Origin: Actinomyces marmotae
GTDB taxonomy: Bacteria > Actinomycetota > Actinomycetes > Actinomycetales > Actinomycetaceae
Length of the DNA: 64,000 nt
Direction: 5' to 3'
Assembly: GCF_013177295.1 (NCBI RefSeq)
Contig: NZ_CP053642.1
Span: forward strand, 1,364,001 to 1,428,000
Part shown: positions 10,186-21,790 of the stretch, piece by piece
How the letters are laid out: each line of letters begins with the position of its first letter
Numbering within the stretch: position 1 is the stretch's first letter
The notes under the pieces: generated by a model
The model's database searches: none
What the model was told of the DNA's origin: nothing
Seen by the model: the letters and a program-made list of their open reading frames with translations, nothing else
Program-made: the position numbers and the translations under genes

Positions 10186-10920
10186 GTGCAGCGCATGACA
10201 GCCGGCGCCCCGGCGCTCCCCATGGACCGCCTGGACATCGATCTGGGCGACCGCCTCGTCCCCTATGGCGAGGGGGCGCGCCTCCAAGATGAGGTCCACG
10301 CCTCCGTCGCCTCCGGGGAGCGGCGCTCGACGATCATCGCCCTAGAGCACGAGCCGGTGTACACGGTGGGGCGCCGCACGCATTCCTGGGAGCGCCCAAG
10401 CGGGGACGTCGCGGGCCCGGATCGAGTGCCCGTGGTCGACGTCGACCGCGGGGGCAAGGTGACCTGGCACGGGCCGGGGCAGCTGACCGTCTACCCGATC
10501 GTGCGCCTGGCTGAGCCCATCGACGTCATCAAGTACGTGCGCGCGCTGGAGGCCGCGGTGATGGAAGTCTGCGCGGAGCTCGGGATCCCCACGAAGCGCG
10601 TCGAGGGGCGCTCGGGCGTGTGGGCACCGGGCCACCCCGACGACCCCCGGGGGCCCTTCTTCCGGGCGGACCGGAAGATCTGCGCTCTCGGCGTGCGCGT
10701 GGCGAGAGGCGTCACGAAGCACGGGATCGGGCTCAACGTCAGCCCGGATCTCGACGCCTTCGCCCTGGACCGGATCATCCCCTGCGGGATCGAGGACGCC
10801 GGGGTCACCTCCATCGCCGCCGAGCTCGGCGGGCAGCCCGGCGCACTCGCGGCGGAAGCGCTCGCCGACGGCGTCATCGCCGCCCTCGAGGCCCATCTCG
10901 CCCCACTGCGGGCGGATTGA
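10186..10920 (+). CDS. lipB: octanoyltransferase
   Basis: A 244-residue LipB that moves octanoyl groups from acyl carrier protein to lipoyl domains. The signature RGGKVTWHGPGQ is at about 87-98, the conserved lysine is in RKICALGV (~165) and the catalytic cysteine in IIPCGI (~200). GTG 10186 is chosen because TACTGT at 10174-10179 is a -10 element placing the transcript start exactly on this GTG (leaderless). The frame also opens at 10084 and at ATG 10195. It lies directly upstream of lipA. Confidence 0.93.
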   Translation: MQRMTAGAPALPMDRLDIDLGDRLVPYGEGARLQDEVHASVASGERRSTIIALEHEPVYTVGRRTHSWERPSGDVAGPDRVPVVDVDRGGKVTWHGPGQLTVYPIVRLAEPIDVIKYVRALEAAVMEVCAELGIPTKRVEGRSGVWAPGHPDDPRGPFFRADRKICALGVRVARGVTKHGIGLNVSPDLDAFALDRIIPCGIEDAGVTSIAAELGGQPGALAAEALADGVIAALEAHLAPLRAD

Positions 10921-11025
10921 GCGCGGAGGCGCTGGCTGGAGAATCACATAGGACCTCAATCCCATGATGTCGCACGGGGCCATAAACTATGGGGGCTCGC
11001 GCGAACGCACTCAGAAGGAGAGCAT

Positions 11026-12093
11026 GTGGCTGACCCGATCGCCCCCAGGGCCTCACTCAGGACACAGGCGGCCGTCGCCCCCGAGGGGCGCAGGCTGCTG
11101 CGCGTCGAGGCCCGCAACGCCGAGACGCCCATCGAGTCCAAGCCCTCGTGGCTGCGCACCAAGGCCGTCGTCTCCGAGACCTATCAGGACGTGCGCGGCC
11201 TGGTGCGCGAGAAGAACCTGCACACCGTGTGCGCCGAGGCGAACTGCCCCAACATCTACGAGTGCTGGAACGACCGCGAGGCTACCTTCCTCGTGGGCGG
11301 GGAGATCTGCACCCGGCGCTGCGACTTCTGCGACATCGCCACGGGCCGCCCCACGGAGTACGACGTCGATGAGCCCCGGCGCGTGGCGGTCTCCATTAAG
11401 GAGATGGAGCTGCGCTACGCCACGGTCACCGGGGTCGCCCGCGATGACCGCCCCGACGGCGGTGCCTGGCTCTACGCCGAGACCTGCCGCCAGATCCACG
11501 AGCTCTCCCCCGGCACCGGCGTCGAGCTGCTCATCCCCGACTTCAAGGGGGACCCGGGCGCCCTCGCCGAGGTCTACTCCTCGCGCCCGGAGGTCCTAGG
11601 CCACAACGTGGAGACGGTCCCGCGCATCCACAAGCGCATCCGCCCCGCCTTCTCCTACGAGCGCAGCCTGGACGTCATCCGCTCCGCCTCCGAGGCCGGC
11701 CTGGTGACCAAGTCGAACCTCATCCTCGGTATGGGCGAGACCCGCGAGGAGATCGAGGAGGCGATGGCGACGCTCGTCGAGGCGCGCTGCGACATCCTGA
11801 CGATCACGCAGTACCTGCGCCCCTCCAAGCTCCACCACCCCATCGACCGCTGGGTCAAGCCCCAGGAGTTCATCGAGTTGTCCTCCCTGGCCGAGGAGAT
11901 GGGCTTCGCCGCCGTCATGAGCGGGCCGATGGTGCGCTCCTCCTACCGCGCCGGGATGCTGTGGGGCAGGGCCGTGGTCAAGCGCGGCTGGGAGGTGCCC
12001 GAGCACCTGCGCGCCCTCACCGAGCCGACGACCGCGCGCCAGGAGGCCAGCGCGCTCCTCGCTCCCTCCCCCGCCCTGGCCGCCGCCTCCTGA
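11026..12093 (+). CDS. lipA: lipoyl synthase
   Basis: A 355-residue radical SAM enzyme that inserts two sulfurs into octanoyl groups on lipoyl domains. The auxiliary iron-sulfur cluster cysteines are C69, C74 and C80. The radical SAM CxxxCxxC is C95, C99 and C102. GTG 11026 is chosen over the overlapping out-of-frame ATG 11024; AAGGAG is five bases upstream. Its substrates are the SucB lipoyl domains encoded 4 kb upstream. Confidence 0.97.
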   Translation: MADPIAPRASLRTQAAVAPEGRRLLRVEARNAETPIESKPSWLRTKAVVSETYQDVRGLVREKNLHTVCAEANCPNIYECWNDREATFLVGGEICTRRCDFCDIATGRPTEYDVDEPRRVAVSIKEMELRYATVTGVARDDRPDGGAWLYAETCRQIHELSPGTGVELLIPDFKGDPGALAEVYSSRPEVLGHNVETVPRIHKRIRPAFSYERSLDVIRSASEAGLVTKSNLILGMGETREEIEEAMATLVEARCDILTITQYLRPSKLHHPIDRWVKPQEFIELSSLAEEMGFAAVMSGPMVRSSYRAGMLWGRAVVKRGWEVPEHLRALTEPTTARQEASALLAPSPALAAAS

Positions 12094-12192
12094 GCCAGCG
12101 CAGGGCGGGCGCCGGGCCCCGGAGCCGCTGGACACGGCCGATGATCGACTGACCACCGGGCCGCGCCTGCGGCGTCGTCTATCCTGTTCACC

Positions 12193-12915
12193 GTGAGCAC
12201 AGCCCGAAGCCCCCAGCCCAAGAAGAAGCGCCGCCTGGCCGCCTACGCCCAGAACCTCAAGGACGCCTACACCATCTCGCGGCGCACCTACCCGTGGATC
12301 GGTTGGGCGCTGATCGGCACCACCACCGCCTCGATCCTCCTGGCGATCGCGATCGCCCTGGGCACCGGTATGGCGGTCTGGTACTGGGTGATCCTGGGGA
12401 TCATGCTCGCCTTCCTCCTCGACATGATCCTGCTGTCGTGGACGGTGCGCCGGGCCTCCTACTCCCAGATCGAGGGCGTCCCCGGCGCGGCCAAGGCCGT
12501 GCTCGATCAGGTCGGCAAGGGCTGGTACCTGGAGGAGCAGCCGGCCGCCGTCAACCCCAAGACCCAGGACGTCATCTGGCGCCTGGTGGGCCGCCCCGGC
12601 GTCGTCCTCGTCGTGGAGGGCCCCACGGGCCGCACGCAGCGACTGGTGGCCGATGAGCGCAAGAAGATCAACCGCATCCTGTCCACGGTCCCCCTCCACG
12701 TCATCAACGTCGGCACCGATGAGGGCCAGGTCCGCCTCGGGGAGCTGTCGGCCGCGCTGCGCAAGCTGCCCACGAAGCCGACCCGCCTGACGGACTCCGA
12801 GATCTCCCAGGTCTCCAAGCGCCTGTCCTCCCTGGGGGCCAAGGGCCTGCCCATCCCCAAGGGCATCGACCCGTCCAAGGCCCGCCCGGACCGCCGGGCG
12901 CTGCGCGGCCACTGA
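12193..12915 (+). CDS. DUF4191 membrane protein
   Basis: A 240-residue protein with a lysine/arginine-rich N-terminus, two membrane helices (~33-55 and 61-83) and a soluble C-terminal half. It matches the DUF4191 family, which sits next to lipA in many actinobacteria; its function is unknown. GTG 12193 is supported by a -10 element TATCCT at 12180-12185, which places transcription start at or one base before the start codon. Confidence 0.88.
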   Translation: MSTARSPQPKKKRRLAAYAQNLKDAYTISRRTYPWIGWALIGTTTASILLAIAIALGTGMAVWYWVILGIMLAFLLDMILLSWTVRRASYSQIEGVPGAAKAVLDQVGKGWYLEEQPAAVNPKTQDVIWRLVGRPGVVLVVEGPTGRTQRLVADERKKINRILSTVPLHVINVGTDEGQVRLGELSAALRKLPTKPTRLTDSEISQVSKRLSSLGAKGLPIPKGIDPSKARPDRRALRGH

Positions 12916-13076
12916 GCCGGGCCCGGCCACGCCCCCCGGGGCGCTGACGGCGGACGACGGCGCCTCGGCCGAAACACCAGGGACACACGCGCGGCACCGC
13001 CGCGTCATCACCGCTCGACTAGGCTCATTACTTGCCGAACCCGTAGCCGAACCAACGATCGTCGAGGAGCGAGCGC

Positions 13077-14501
13077 ATGTTCAAAGACGCCACCGAGGCA
13101 CTGGAGTACATCGAGCGGGAGGGGGTCGAGCTCGTCGATGCGCGCTTCTGCGATCTCCCCGGCGTCATGCAGCACTTCACGATCCCGGCGGCGGCGTTCA
13201 AGTCCGACGCCCTGACCGACGGCCTCATGTTCGACGGCTCCTCGATCCGTGGGTTCACCGCCATCCACGAGTCGGATATGAAGCTCGTCCCCGATGTCAC
13301 GACGGCGTTCCTCGATCCTTTCCGCGCCCGCAAGACCCTCATCATCAACTTCTCGATCGTCGACCCCTTCACCGACGAGGTCTTCTCACGCGATCCCCGC
13401 TCCATCGCCGCCAAGGCCGAGAACTACCTGCGCTCCACCGGCATCGCCGACACCTGCTTCATCGGCGCCGAGGCCGAATTCTACCTCTTCGACTCCGTGC
13501 GCTTCGACTCCACTCCCCAGGGCGCCTTCTACGCCGTCGACTCCGACGAGGCCTCCTGGAACACCGGGCGCGAGGAGCCCGGCGGGAACCAGGGCTACAA
13601 GGTCGCCTTCCAGGGCGGCTACTTCCCGGTCTCCCCCACCGATCAGATGGCGGACCTGCGCGATGAGATGGTGCGGGTCTGCCAGGAGACAGGCCTGGAC
13701 ATCGAGCGCGCCCACCACGAGGTGGGCACCGGCGGCCAGCAGGAGATCAACTACCGCTTCGCCTCACTGCTGACCGCCGGCGATGACATGATGAAGTTCA
13801 AGTACGTCATCAAGAACGTCGCCTGGGGGGCGGGCAAGTCCGCCACCTTCATGCCCAAGCCGCTCTTCGGCGCGGCGGGATCGGGCATGCACTGCCACCA
13901 CTCCCTGTGGAAGGACGGGCGCCCCCTGTTCTTCGACGAGCGCGGCTACGGCCAGCTCTCCGACATCGCCCGCTGGTACATCGGCGGCATCCTCGCCCAC
14001 GCCCCGAGCCTGCTGGCGTTCACCAACCCGTCGGTCAACTCCTACCACCGGCTCGTCCCCGGTTTCGAGGCGCCCGTCAACCTGGTCTACTCAGCGCGCA
14101 ACCGCTCAGCGTGCATCCGCATCCCCGTCACCGGCTCCTCGCCGAAGGCCAAGCGCGTGGAGTACCGGGTCCCGGATCCGTCGGCGAACCCCTACCTGTG
14201 CTTCTCCGCCGTCCTCATGGCCGGCATCGACGGCATCCGCAACCGGATCGAGCCGCGCGAGCCCATCGACAAGGACCTCTACGAGCTCGCCCCCGAGGAG
14301 TACTTCGACATCGAGAAGCTGCCCTGCACGCTCGACGCCGCCCTGGAGGCCCTGGAGGCCGACCACGACTACCTCACCGAGGGCGATGTCTTCACCCCCG
14401 ATCTCATCGAGACCTGGATCGACTACAAGCGGTCCAAGGAGATCGAGCCGCTGCGGGCCCGCCCGAACCCCTACGAGTTCGAGCTGTACTACGACATGTG
14501 A
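13077..14501 (+). CDS. glnA: type I glutamine synthetase
   Basis: A 474-residue GSI-beta type enzyme making glutamine from glutamate, ammonia and [13 protein letters not shown], the ATP/metal segments [16 protein letters not shown] and NRSACIRIP are present. The adenylylation tyrosine is kept as Y402 in [10 protein letters not shown], which fits the presence of glnE 4 kb away. GAGGAG lies seven bases before ATG 13077. TAGGCT near 13020 could be the -10 of its promoter. Confidence 0.97.
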   Translation: MFKDATEALEYIEREGVELVDARFCDLPGVMQHFTIPAAAFKSDALTDGLMFDGSSIRGFTAIHESDMKLVPDVTTAFLDPFRARKTLIINFSIVDPFTDEVFSRDPRSIAAKAENYLRSTGIADTCFIGAEAEFYLFDSVRFDSTPQGAFYAVDSDEASWNTGREEPGGNQGYKVAFQGGYFPVSPTDQMADLRDEMVRVCQETGLDIERAHHEVGTGGQQEINYRFASLLTAGDDMMKFKYVIKNVAWGAGKSATFMPKPLFGAAGSGMHCHHSLWKDGRPLFFDERGYGQLSDIARWYIGGILAHAPSLLAFTNPSVNSYHRLVPGFEAPVNLVYSARNRSACIRIPVTGSSPKAKRVEYRVPDPSANPYLCFSAVLMAGIDGIRNRIEPREPIDKDLYELAPEEYFDIEKLPCTLDAALEALEADHDYLTEGDVFTPDLIETWIDYKRSKEIEPLRARPNPYEFELYYDM

Positions 14502-14505
14502 GGCA

Positions 14506-14534
14506 GGCGGGGGCGTGGGCGCCCGCCCCCCGCC
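14506..14534 (+). terminator. hairpin after glnA
   Basis: A G/C-only imperfect hairpin (outer 8 bp plus inner pairs after a bulge) directly follows the glnA stop and precedes the transporter promoter region. It is a probable terminator. Confidence 0.55.
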
Positions 14535-14622
14535 GTGACACGCGCAATACCCATTCCATGCAATAGATATGCACCGGAGTGGATAGAGTGGGCCACGGTC
14601 ATCTACCCCAAGGAGCCTTCCC

Positions 14623-15552
14623 ATGCGCACCAACCCCACCCGGATCATCGCAGCCATCGCCGCGCTCGGCCTGGCCGCCGGCCTGTCGGCCTGCACGAAC
14701 GCCAACGACCTCGCCACCGGGTCCGCCAAGGCCAAGACCCAGGGCTACGACGTGTCGAGCATTACCAAGCAGGACAACATCGCTGCCCTCCTTCCCGCCG
14801 GGGCGCTCGGCGCCGACGGCAGGCTCGACATCGGCGCCGCCACCGACTACGCCCCCGCCGAGTTCCTGGACGCCAACGGCAAGCCGATCGGATACGACGC
14901 CGATATCACCAAGGCCCTTGGGAAGGTCCTCGGCGTCGAGGCCACGATGCACTCCGCCTCCTTCGACTCGATCATCGCCAAGGTGGGCACCGAGTACGAC
15001 GCGGGCATCTCTTCGTTCTCCATCACCAATGAGCGCATGCAGAACGTGGACATGATCCAGTACGTCCGGGTCGGCAGCCAGTTCAACGTGGCCAAGGGGA
15101 ACCCCAAGGGCCTCGACGTCTCCGACCACCTCAACCTGTGCGGCAAGGTCGTGGGCGTCCAGACGGGCACCGCCCAGGCCGACGCCCTGGAGGCTGACAA
15201 CCAGTCCTGCGCGGCCGCGGGCCAGAGCGCCATCGACATCCGCTCCTACGACAAGCAGGCCGAGGCGACCTCCGCGCTCGTCGGGAGCACCCTGGACGCC
15301 ACCTACTCGGACTCCACCGTCGCCGGCTACGCCGTCGAGACCACGAACGGCGCCGTCCAGACCATCGGGGAGGTGGAGGACGCCGCGCCCCAGGGCGTGG
15401 TCCTGCAGAAGAACTCCCAGGCCTACGCCGCCATCCAGGCCGCGCTCCAGTACCTCATGGATGAGGGCATCCTCACTGACATCCTCAAGAGCTGGGGAGT
15501 CGAGGGCGCGGCCCTCTCGAACGCCACCCTCAACCCAGCCGTATCGGAGTGA
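14623..15552 (+). CDS. amino-acid ABC transporter substrate-binding lipoprotein
   Basis: A 309-residue secreted lipoprotein. The signal peptide ends in the lipobox LSAC with the lipidated C24. The rest is a periplasmic-binding-protein family 3 fold for polar amino acids. AAGGAG is present upstream of ATG 14623. It overlaps or abuts the permease start, forming a three-gene operon that directly follows glnA. This suggests glutamate, glutamine or a related amino acid as substrate (inference from context). Confidence 0.92.
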   Translation: MRTNPTRIIAAIAALGLAAGLSACTNANDLATGSAKAKTQGYDVSSITKQDNIAALLPAGALGADGRLDIGAATDYAPAEFLDANGKPIGYDADITKALGKVLGVEATMHSASFDSIIAKVGTEYDAGISSFSITNERMQNVDMIQYVRVGSQFNVAKGNPKGLDVSDHLNLCGKVVGVQTGTAQADALEADNQSCAAAGQSAIDIRSYDKQAEATSALVGSTLDATYSDSTVAGYAVETTNGAVQTIGEVEDAAPQGVVLQKNSQAYAAIQAALQYLMDEGILTDILKSWGVEGAALSNATLNPAVSE

Positions 15553-15557
15553 CTCAT

Positions 15558-16537
15558 ATGACGGCCGCAGAGAACAACGCCCTGAACAGTTCTGAGAGCG
15601 ACGCCGTCGTCCTCAACCACCCGCGCCCGGTGCCCCGGCCGGGGACGTGGATCAGCGCCGCGATCGTCATGGTCCTCGGCGCGATGCTCGCGCACTCGCT
15701 GGTCACCAACGAAAGCTTCCACTGGGACCGCGTCTGGTTCTTCTTCCGGGAGGTCCACGTCATCCGCGCCGTCGGGTGGACGATCCTCCTGACCTTCCTG
15801 GCCATGCTCATCGGTATCACCCTGGCGGTGACGACGGCGATCATGCGCCAGTCCACCAACCCGGTGCTGCGCGGCGTCGCCATCGCCTACCTGTGGTTCT
15901 TCCGCGGCACTCCGATCTACACCCAGCTGGTGTTCTGGGGCGCGCTGTCCGCCCTCTACCAGCACCTGAGCCTGGGCGTCCCGTTCGGCCCCGAGCTGCT
16001 TAGCTTCCAGACGAACGCCGTGTTCACGCCCTTCGTGGCCGCGGTGCTGGGCCTGGGCATCAACGAGGGTGCGTACCTATCCGAGATCGTGCGCTCCGGG
16101 CTGGGCAGCGTGGACCCGGGCCAGGCCGAGGCCGCCGGCGCCCTGGGGATGAGCAAGGGCCAGATCCTGCGCCGGATCGTCCTGCCCCAGGCGATGCGGG
16201 TGATCGTGCCGCCCACGGGCAATGAGACGATCTCGATGCTCAAGACGACGTCTCTGGTCCTCGCGGTGCCATTCACCCTGGACCTGACCTTCGTGACCAA
16301 CTCTTACGCCTCGCGCACCTACCAGACGATCCCGCTGCTCATCGTGGCGGCGCTGTGGTACATCATCATCACCTCGATCCTCATGGTGGGTCAGCACTAC
16401 CTGGAGCGCTACTACGGGCGCGGCTTCGATTCCTCGCGTCCGGGTGCCGGTGGCAAGCGGCGCCGCCTGTCGGCGCGTCAGCAGGCCATCCTCGACGCCC
16501 ACACCACCAAGGCCGATCCCTTCTTGGAGGTCACCCC

Positions 16538-16541
<4 letters not shown>
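15558..16541 (+). CDS. amino-acid ABC transporter permease
   Basis: About 327 residues of the HisM/GlnP type, with several membrane helices and the permease EAA loop [22 protein letters not shown] that contacts the ATPase. ATG 15558 is preferred because CGGAG lies eight bases upstream; GTG 15549 would overlap the previous stop. The last four bases are GTGA, shared with the start of the ATPase gene. Confidence 0.92.
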
Positions 16542-17350
<809 letters not shown>

Positions 17351-17404
17351 GGGCTCCCCCGGCACGGAGCACCCTTGGCCGCGGAAAACCGCCTCAGCCC
17401 GCAA

Positions 17405-17475
17405 ATACCGTCTCGTCCCGTCGTTGCGCCCTCATTCTCGCAGTTTGAGGGCGCAACGCCGGGACGAGACGGTAT
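17405..17475. terminator. 30-bp-arm hairpin between convergent genes, with an extra half copy
   Basis: Arms 17405-17434 and 17446-17475 are complementary over 30 bp with one mismatch, around an 11-nt loop. A further partial copy of the right arm, 17 bases identical to the complement of the left arm, follows at 17485-17501. The element lies between the ABC transporter and a convergent phosphatase gene, so it can terminate both. Its length exceeds an ordinary terminator and it looks like a repeated intergenic element. Confidence 0.8.
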
Positions 17476-17531
17476 GACGGGGACGAGGGCGCAACGACGG
17501 GCCCGTCATGACGCTCGCCCCCGCCCTCGCG

Positions 17532-18218
17532 TCACGCAGAGCCGGCACCGCCCCTCCACGCACCGTCATTCCAGTCGAGGAGGCGCCAGCCGGCATCGGG
17601 GTCGCCCTCGGCCACCGTGATGCCGGTGTTGCGCAGCGGGTGCTCCGCGACCCACAGCGGATCGGCGCCGCCTCCCAGCGCTGCGCGCAGTGCGGTCCAC
17701 AGGCGCAGCACCGTGCCGTGGGAGACGAGCAGCGCCGCTCCCCCGCCCCGCTCGTCCTGCCCGCCCTCGGGGGCCGCATGGGCCGAGTGCTCCGCGATGG
17801 TGCGCACAGCGCCGTCGAAGCGCGTGATCGTGTCGAGGCCGTCCTCCAGGGAGCCCGGGATGCGCGCGCCCAGCCTGCCCGCCATCCACGCCCGCGTCGT
17901 GTCCGCGTAGCAGGCCACCGACCGGCCGTCCGTGGCCATCTCCAGATCACCCGCGAGGACTTCGCGCAGCCCGGGCAGGATCGTTGCCCGCAGCCCCGTG
18001 GCCCGCTCGACCGGTTCCATGGTCTGGCGTGCCCGCAGGATCGGGGAGACCCACAGTGAGGAGAGCCCCGCCAGGAGCCCGGCGTCCTCCAGTCTTCCCG
18101 GGATGGTGGCGGCCTGCTCGCGCCCGATCTCGTCGAGGGGCTGCCCGGGGAATCCCGTATCGAGGGCCTGCATGACATTGGCGATGGTGCGCCCGTGGCG
18201 CACGAGGATGAGTTTCAC
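17532..18218 (-). CDS. histidine phosphatase family protein
   Basis: A 228-residue phosphoglycerate-mutase-like phosphatase. The catalytic histidine is H8 in LVRHGRT, and the second conserved histidine is in LVSHGTVLRL. GTG 18218 is chosen because LILVRHG normally lies at the extreme N-terminus of this family; the frame extends 32 codons upstream. The substrate is unknown. It sits 70 bp downstream of glnE on the same strand. Confidence 0.85.
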   Translation of the reverse strand: MKLILVRHGRTIANVMQALDTGFPGQPLDEIGREQAATIPGRLEDAGLLAGLSSLWVSPILRARQTMEPVERATGLRATILPGLREVLAGDLEMATDGRSVACYADTTRAWMAGRLGARIPGSLEDGLDTITRFDGAVRTIAEHSAHAAPEGGQDERGGGAALLVSHGTVLRLWTALRAALGGGADPLWVAEHPLRNTGITVAEGDPDAGWRLLDWNDGAWRGGAGSA

Positions 18219-18288
18219 GGCCTTATCCTGCCAGCGCCGGCACTCGCGGAGAGCGCCCCCAGGCCGTCCCGGGCGCGCCCGGGGCCGC

Positions 18289-21200
18289 TCAGGACCACGG
18301 GTACGGCCCGGCATCGCGGCGCCGGGCGCGCCACCGCGGGGAGGTCGAGCGTGACGACGACGCCCTGCCGGGGGTGACGGCCTGACCCGCTCGACCGGCC
18401 TGCCCCGGCGGCGTCCCTCCCGCCGCGCCGGGGGCGGTGGGCCGCGCGCCCTCCGATCCCCGTCGGCTCCACTTGCCCTGCTGCTCCGGCTGATCCAGCA
18501 GCCCCGGTCCTCCTCCGGTCGAGCGCAGCACGCGCTCGACGACGGCGCGAGCGTGGCGGGCGCTGCGCCGGTAGAGGTCCTCCAGGTCCCGCTCGCTGCC
18601 GCTGGCGAGCCCCAGGAGCCTGCCGACCAGCCTGATGCCCCGCTCGTCGGAGGGCAGGATGTCCACCCTCGCGCCGGAGTCGCGACCCACGCCGAGCACC
18701 GTGGCGGCCCGGATGCGGGTGGCCAGGATCCAGGCGCTCATGAGAACGCCGGCGTCATCGACCGGCAGCAACTCGGCCTCGGCGGCCGCCATGAGCGCCT
18801 CAAGGGTGGAGGTGGTGCGCAGGCCTCTCACCTCATGGGCGTGGGCGAGCTGGAGGACCTGCGCCACCCATTCGACGTCGGACAGCCCACCGGGGCCGAG
18901 CTTGAGGTGCCGGGCGGGGTCAGCGCCCCGCGGCAGCCGCTCGGCCTCCATGCGGGCCTTGAGCCTGCGGATCTGGCGCAGTTCCTCCTCCCCCAGGCCA
19001 TCGGCGGACCATCGCAGGGGGGCGATGAGGGCCAGGAACTCCTCGCCCAGCGCCGTGTCCCCCGCGCAGGCCCTCGCCCGCAGCAGCGCCTGGCGCTCCC
19101 ACACCGCCGACCACGAGCCGTAGTACTCGGCGGCTGAGGCCAGCGACCGGCTGAGCGCGCCCTGGCGGCCCTCGGGCCTCAGGCCCGCGTCGATCGCGAG
19201 CGGGTGCGGGCCGGAGGCGAGCAGGCGCATCGTGGCGCGGGCCACCTCGTCTCCCTCGCGGGCGGCAGCGCGCTCGTCAACCCCGGTACGCGGGGCGTGG
19301 AGGAAGATGACGTCGGCGTCCGAGGCGTAGGTGGTCTCCTCTCCCCCGAGCCGCCCCATCGCGATGACGGAGTGCCGGGCTAGCGAGCCGGTCTGGCCGC
19401 CGGCCTCGTCCCGCTGTCCCCGCTGGGCGACAACGAGCCTGATCGCGGCCCGCAGGGCGCCTTCGATGACGGCGTCCGTGGTGTTGGTCAGGATGCGGGC
19501 GGTGCGGGCCGGGTTGACGCCGTCGAGGGAGTCGGCGAGGGCCGCCCGCAGCAGCTCGCGGGTGCGCACGCCCAGGATCCTGCGCACGGCCTCGGCGCTG
19601 CGCGCCTCCGCCTGGGCGGGCGTGGCCCCCTCGAGGCCGCGGCGGGCGAGAATCCTGGTGATCTCCTCGCGCAGTTGCTCGCCGCTGCGCGGGGCGAGCT
19701 CGGCGTCATCGTCGAGCCAGGCGACGGCCTCCGGGCGCTCGGCGAGGCGGTCCGTGGTCCACCGGGCCCCGGAGACCACCTGGCAAAGGCGCTGGGCCGC
19801 CACGGGCGAGTCGCGAAGCAGCCCCAGGTACCAGTGGGAGGTGCCGATGTCGTCGGAGAGCCGGCGGAATCCGAGCAGCCCGTTGTCCGGGTCCGGGCCC
19901 TCGCCGATCCACCCGATGATCACCGGCAGGAGCTGGCGCTGGATGGCGGCGCGGCGGCTGATTCCCTCGGTGAGGGCCTGGATGTGCCGCAGGGCGCCGT
20001 CGGGGTCGAGGTATCCGACGGCGGCCAGCCGGTCCCGGGCGGCCTGCGGGCTGAGCCGCATCTCGTCAGCGGAGAGGGCCGCGGCGGCGCCCAGGAGGGG
20101 CCGGTAGTAGATCTCCTCGTGGAGGGCGCGCACCTGCCGGCGGCGGGTCCGGAAGGCGGTGCGGAGGCTGCCGGGATCGGGGATGCCGATCCCCCGGCCG
20201 ATGCGGCGCAGATCGGCGTCGCGCTCGGGCAGATCGTGGGTGCGACGCAGGCGGTGGAGCTGGGCGCGGTGCTCCAGGAGGCGCAGCTCCCGGTAGCCCT
20301 CGTCAAGCGCGAGGGCGTCATCGCGGCCCACGTACCCGCCCACTGACAGCGCCGCCAGCGCGTCGAGCGTGGAGCGCACCCGCAGTTCGGCGTCAGCGCG
20401 CCCGTGGACGAGTTGGAGGAGCTGGACGGTGAACTCAACGTCCCGCAGGCCACCGGGGCCGAGCTTGATGCGCCTGTCCTCCCCCATCCGCTGGGACTCG
20501 CGCTCCACCCGGCGGCGCATGGCGCGGGCATCGTCGACGAAGTGGGGCCGCGAACTCGCCGACCAGATGAAGGGGGCGATGGCCTCCTCGTAGGCGCGGC
20601 CGAGCACCGGGTCCCCCGCGGCGGCCCGCGCCTTGAGGAGCGCCTGGAACTCCCAGGAGGAGGCCCAGCGCTCGTAGTAGGCCACGTGCGAGGCGAGGGT
20701 GCGCACGAGGGCGCCGTCCTTCCCCTCGGGGCGCAGCCCTGTGTCCAGGGGCCACAAGGAGGGCTCGGTCCCGGAGGCGGAGGTGGCGCGGCGCAGGAGG
20801 CCAGCGATCTCGGTGCCCAGGCGCACGAGTTCGGCCTCGTCGGGCTCCTCAGCGGTCCCGGCGACGGCGGCGGCGGGTCCGACGACATGGATGACATCGA
20901 CGTCGGAGATGTAGTTGAGCTCGCGCCCGCCGGCCTTGCCCATGGCGATGACGGCGAAGGCGACCCTGCGCGCACCCGCCCCCACGCCCGCGCGGGCGAT
21001 GAGGAGGGCGGCCTCCAGCGCGGCGTCGGCCAGGTCGGCCATCGCGGCCCCGACGACACCCACATGGGCGGCGGGGGCGGTTGAGACGAGGTCGTCGGCG
21101 GCGATCGCGAGCAGCCGGTCGTAGTACGCGCGGCGCATCGCGGCGGTGGCCGCCTCGATGGCCGCGGGGTCGGCGGGGCCGGCCGGGGCGGGGTGATCGG

Positions 21201-21747
21201 CCCCCGCGTGAGCGGCGAGGGCCTCGCGCGCGGCGTCGACGAGGAGGAGGGAGGCGTCGGGCTGGCCGGGCGCGTTCCAGGCGCGCTCAGGGCTCAGGGC
21301 GTCGAGGTGATCGGGGTGGGAGACGAGGAAATCGCCGAGCGCCTGGGACGCCCCGAGGACCGCGAGCAGCCGATCGGCGTGGGCCCGGGAGCCCCCACCC
21401 GCCCCTTCCCGGACGGGCTCGCCGACGATGGCGCGCAGGGCCGTGACGAGGCCGTTGGCGGCGGTCGGGTCGTCCTCCTGGGCCAGCGCCGCGGCCAGGC
21501 GCAGGAGCGAGAGCAGGGCCAGATCGGGGTCAGCGGTGTCGCCCAGGGCGTCGATGAGACGGTCCCTGGCCTCGGCGTCCTCCCCGCTCGCGCGGTTGAG
21601 GAGGTCCGCGAGCGCCCGGTCCTCCAGGGCCCGCAGGGCGCGGTCGGGCTCGGCGAAGCCGGCGCCGAGGAGCCTACGGCGCGGGCTGGGAGCCGGCACT
21701 CCCATGAGCGGGGTCATGCCGCCGGCGCGCCGGCTCTCGCTGGCCAT
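18289..21747 (-). CDS. glnE: bifunctional glutamine synthetase adenylyltransferase / adenylyl-removing enzyme
   Basis: A 1,152-residue protein that adds AMP to, and removes it from, glutamine synthetase. It has two nucleotidyltransferase domains: the N-terminal deadenylylase with GKAGGRELNYISDVDVI near 270-286 and the C-terminal adenylyltransferase with GRLGGEETTYASDADVIF near 796-813. The family normally has a regulatory linker between them. ATG 21747 is chosen because AGGAGG lies nine bases upstream; the longer frame would overlap glnA2. The target tyrosine is present in GlnA at 13 kb. Confidence 0.96.
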   Translation of the reverse strand: MASESRRAGGMTPLMGVPAPSPRRRLLGAGFAEPDRALRALEDRALADLLNRASGEDAEARDRLIDALGDTADPDLALLSLLRLAAALAQEDDPTAANGLVTALRAIVGEPVREGAGGGSRAHADRLLAVLGASQALGDFLVSHPDHLDALSPERAWNAPGQPDASLLLVDAAREALAAHAGADHPAPAGPADPAAIEAATAAMRRAYYDRLLAIAADDLVSTAPAAHVGVVGAAMADLADAALEAALLIARAGVGAGARRVAFAVIAMGKAGGRELNYISDVDVIHVVGPAAAVAGTAEEPDEAELVRLGTEIAGLLRRATSASGTEPSLWPLDTGLRPEGKDGALVRTLASHVAYYERWASSWEFQALLKARAAAGDPVLGRAYEEAIAPFIWSASSRPHFVDDARAMRRRVERESQRMGEDRRIKLGPGGLRDVEFTVQLLQLVHGRADAELRVRSTLDALAALSVGGYVGRDDALALDEGYRELRLLEHRAQLHRLRRTHDLPERDADLRRIGRGIGIPDPGSLRTAFRTRRRQVRALHEEIYYRPLLGAAAALSADEMRLSPQAARDRLAAVGYLDPDGALRHIQALTEGISRRAAIQRQLLPVIIGWIGEGPDPDNGLLGFRRLSDDIGTSHWYLGLLRDSPVAAQRLCQVVSGARWTTDRLAERPEAVAWLDDDAELAPRSGEQLREEITRILARRGLEGATPAQAEARSAEAVRRILGVRTRELLRAALADSLDGVNPARTARILTNTTDAVIEGALRAAIRLVVAQRGQRDEAGGQTGSLARHSVIAMGRLGGEETTYASDADVIFLHAPRTGVDERAAAREGDEVARATMRLLASGPHPLAIDAGLRPEGRQGALSRSLASAAEYYGSWSAVWERQALLRARACAGDTALGEEFLALIAPLRWSADGLGEEELRQIRRLKARMEAERLPRGADPARHLKLGPGGLSDVEWVAQVLQLAHAHEVRGLRTTSTLEALMAAAEAELLPVDDAGVLMSAWILATRIRAATVLGVGRDSGARVDILPSDERGIRLVGRLLGLASGSERDLEDLYRRSARHARAVVERVLRSTGGGPGLLDQPEQQGKWSRRGSEGARPTAPGAAGGTPPGQAGRAGQAVTPGRASSSRSTSPRWRARRRDAGPYPWS

Positions 21748-21790
21748 CAGGTCATCCCTCCTGCGCCTCGCTCCCGGGCGACGGCCCGCC

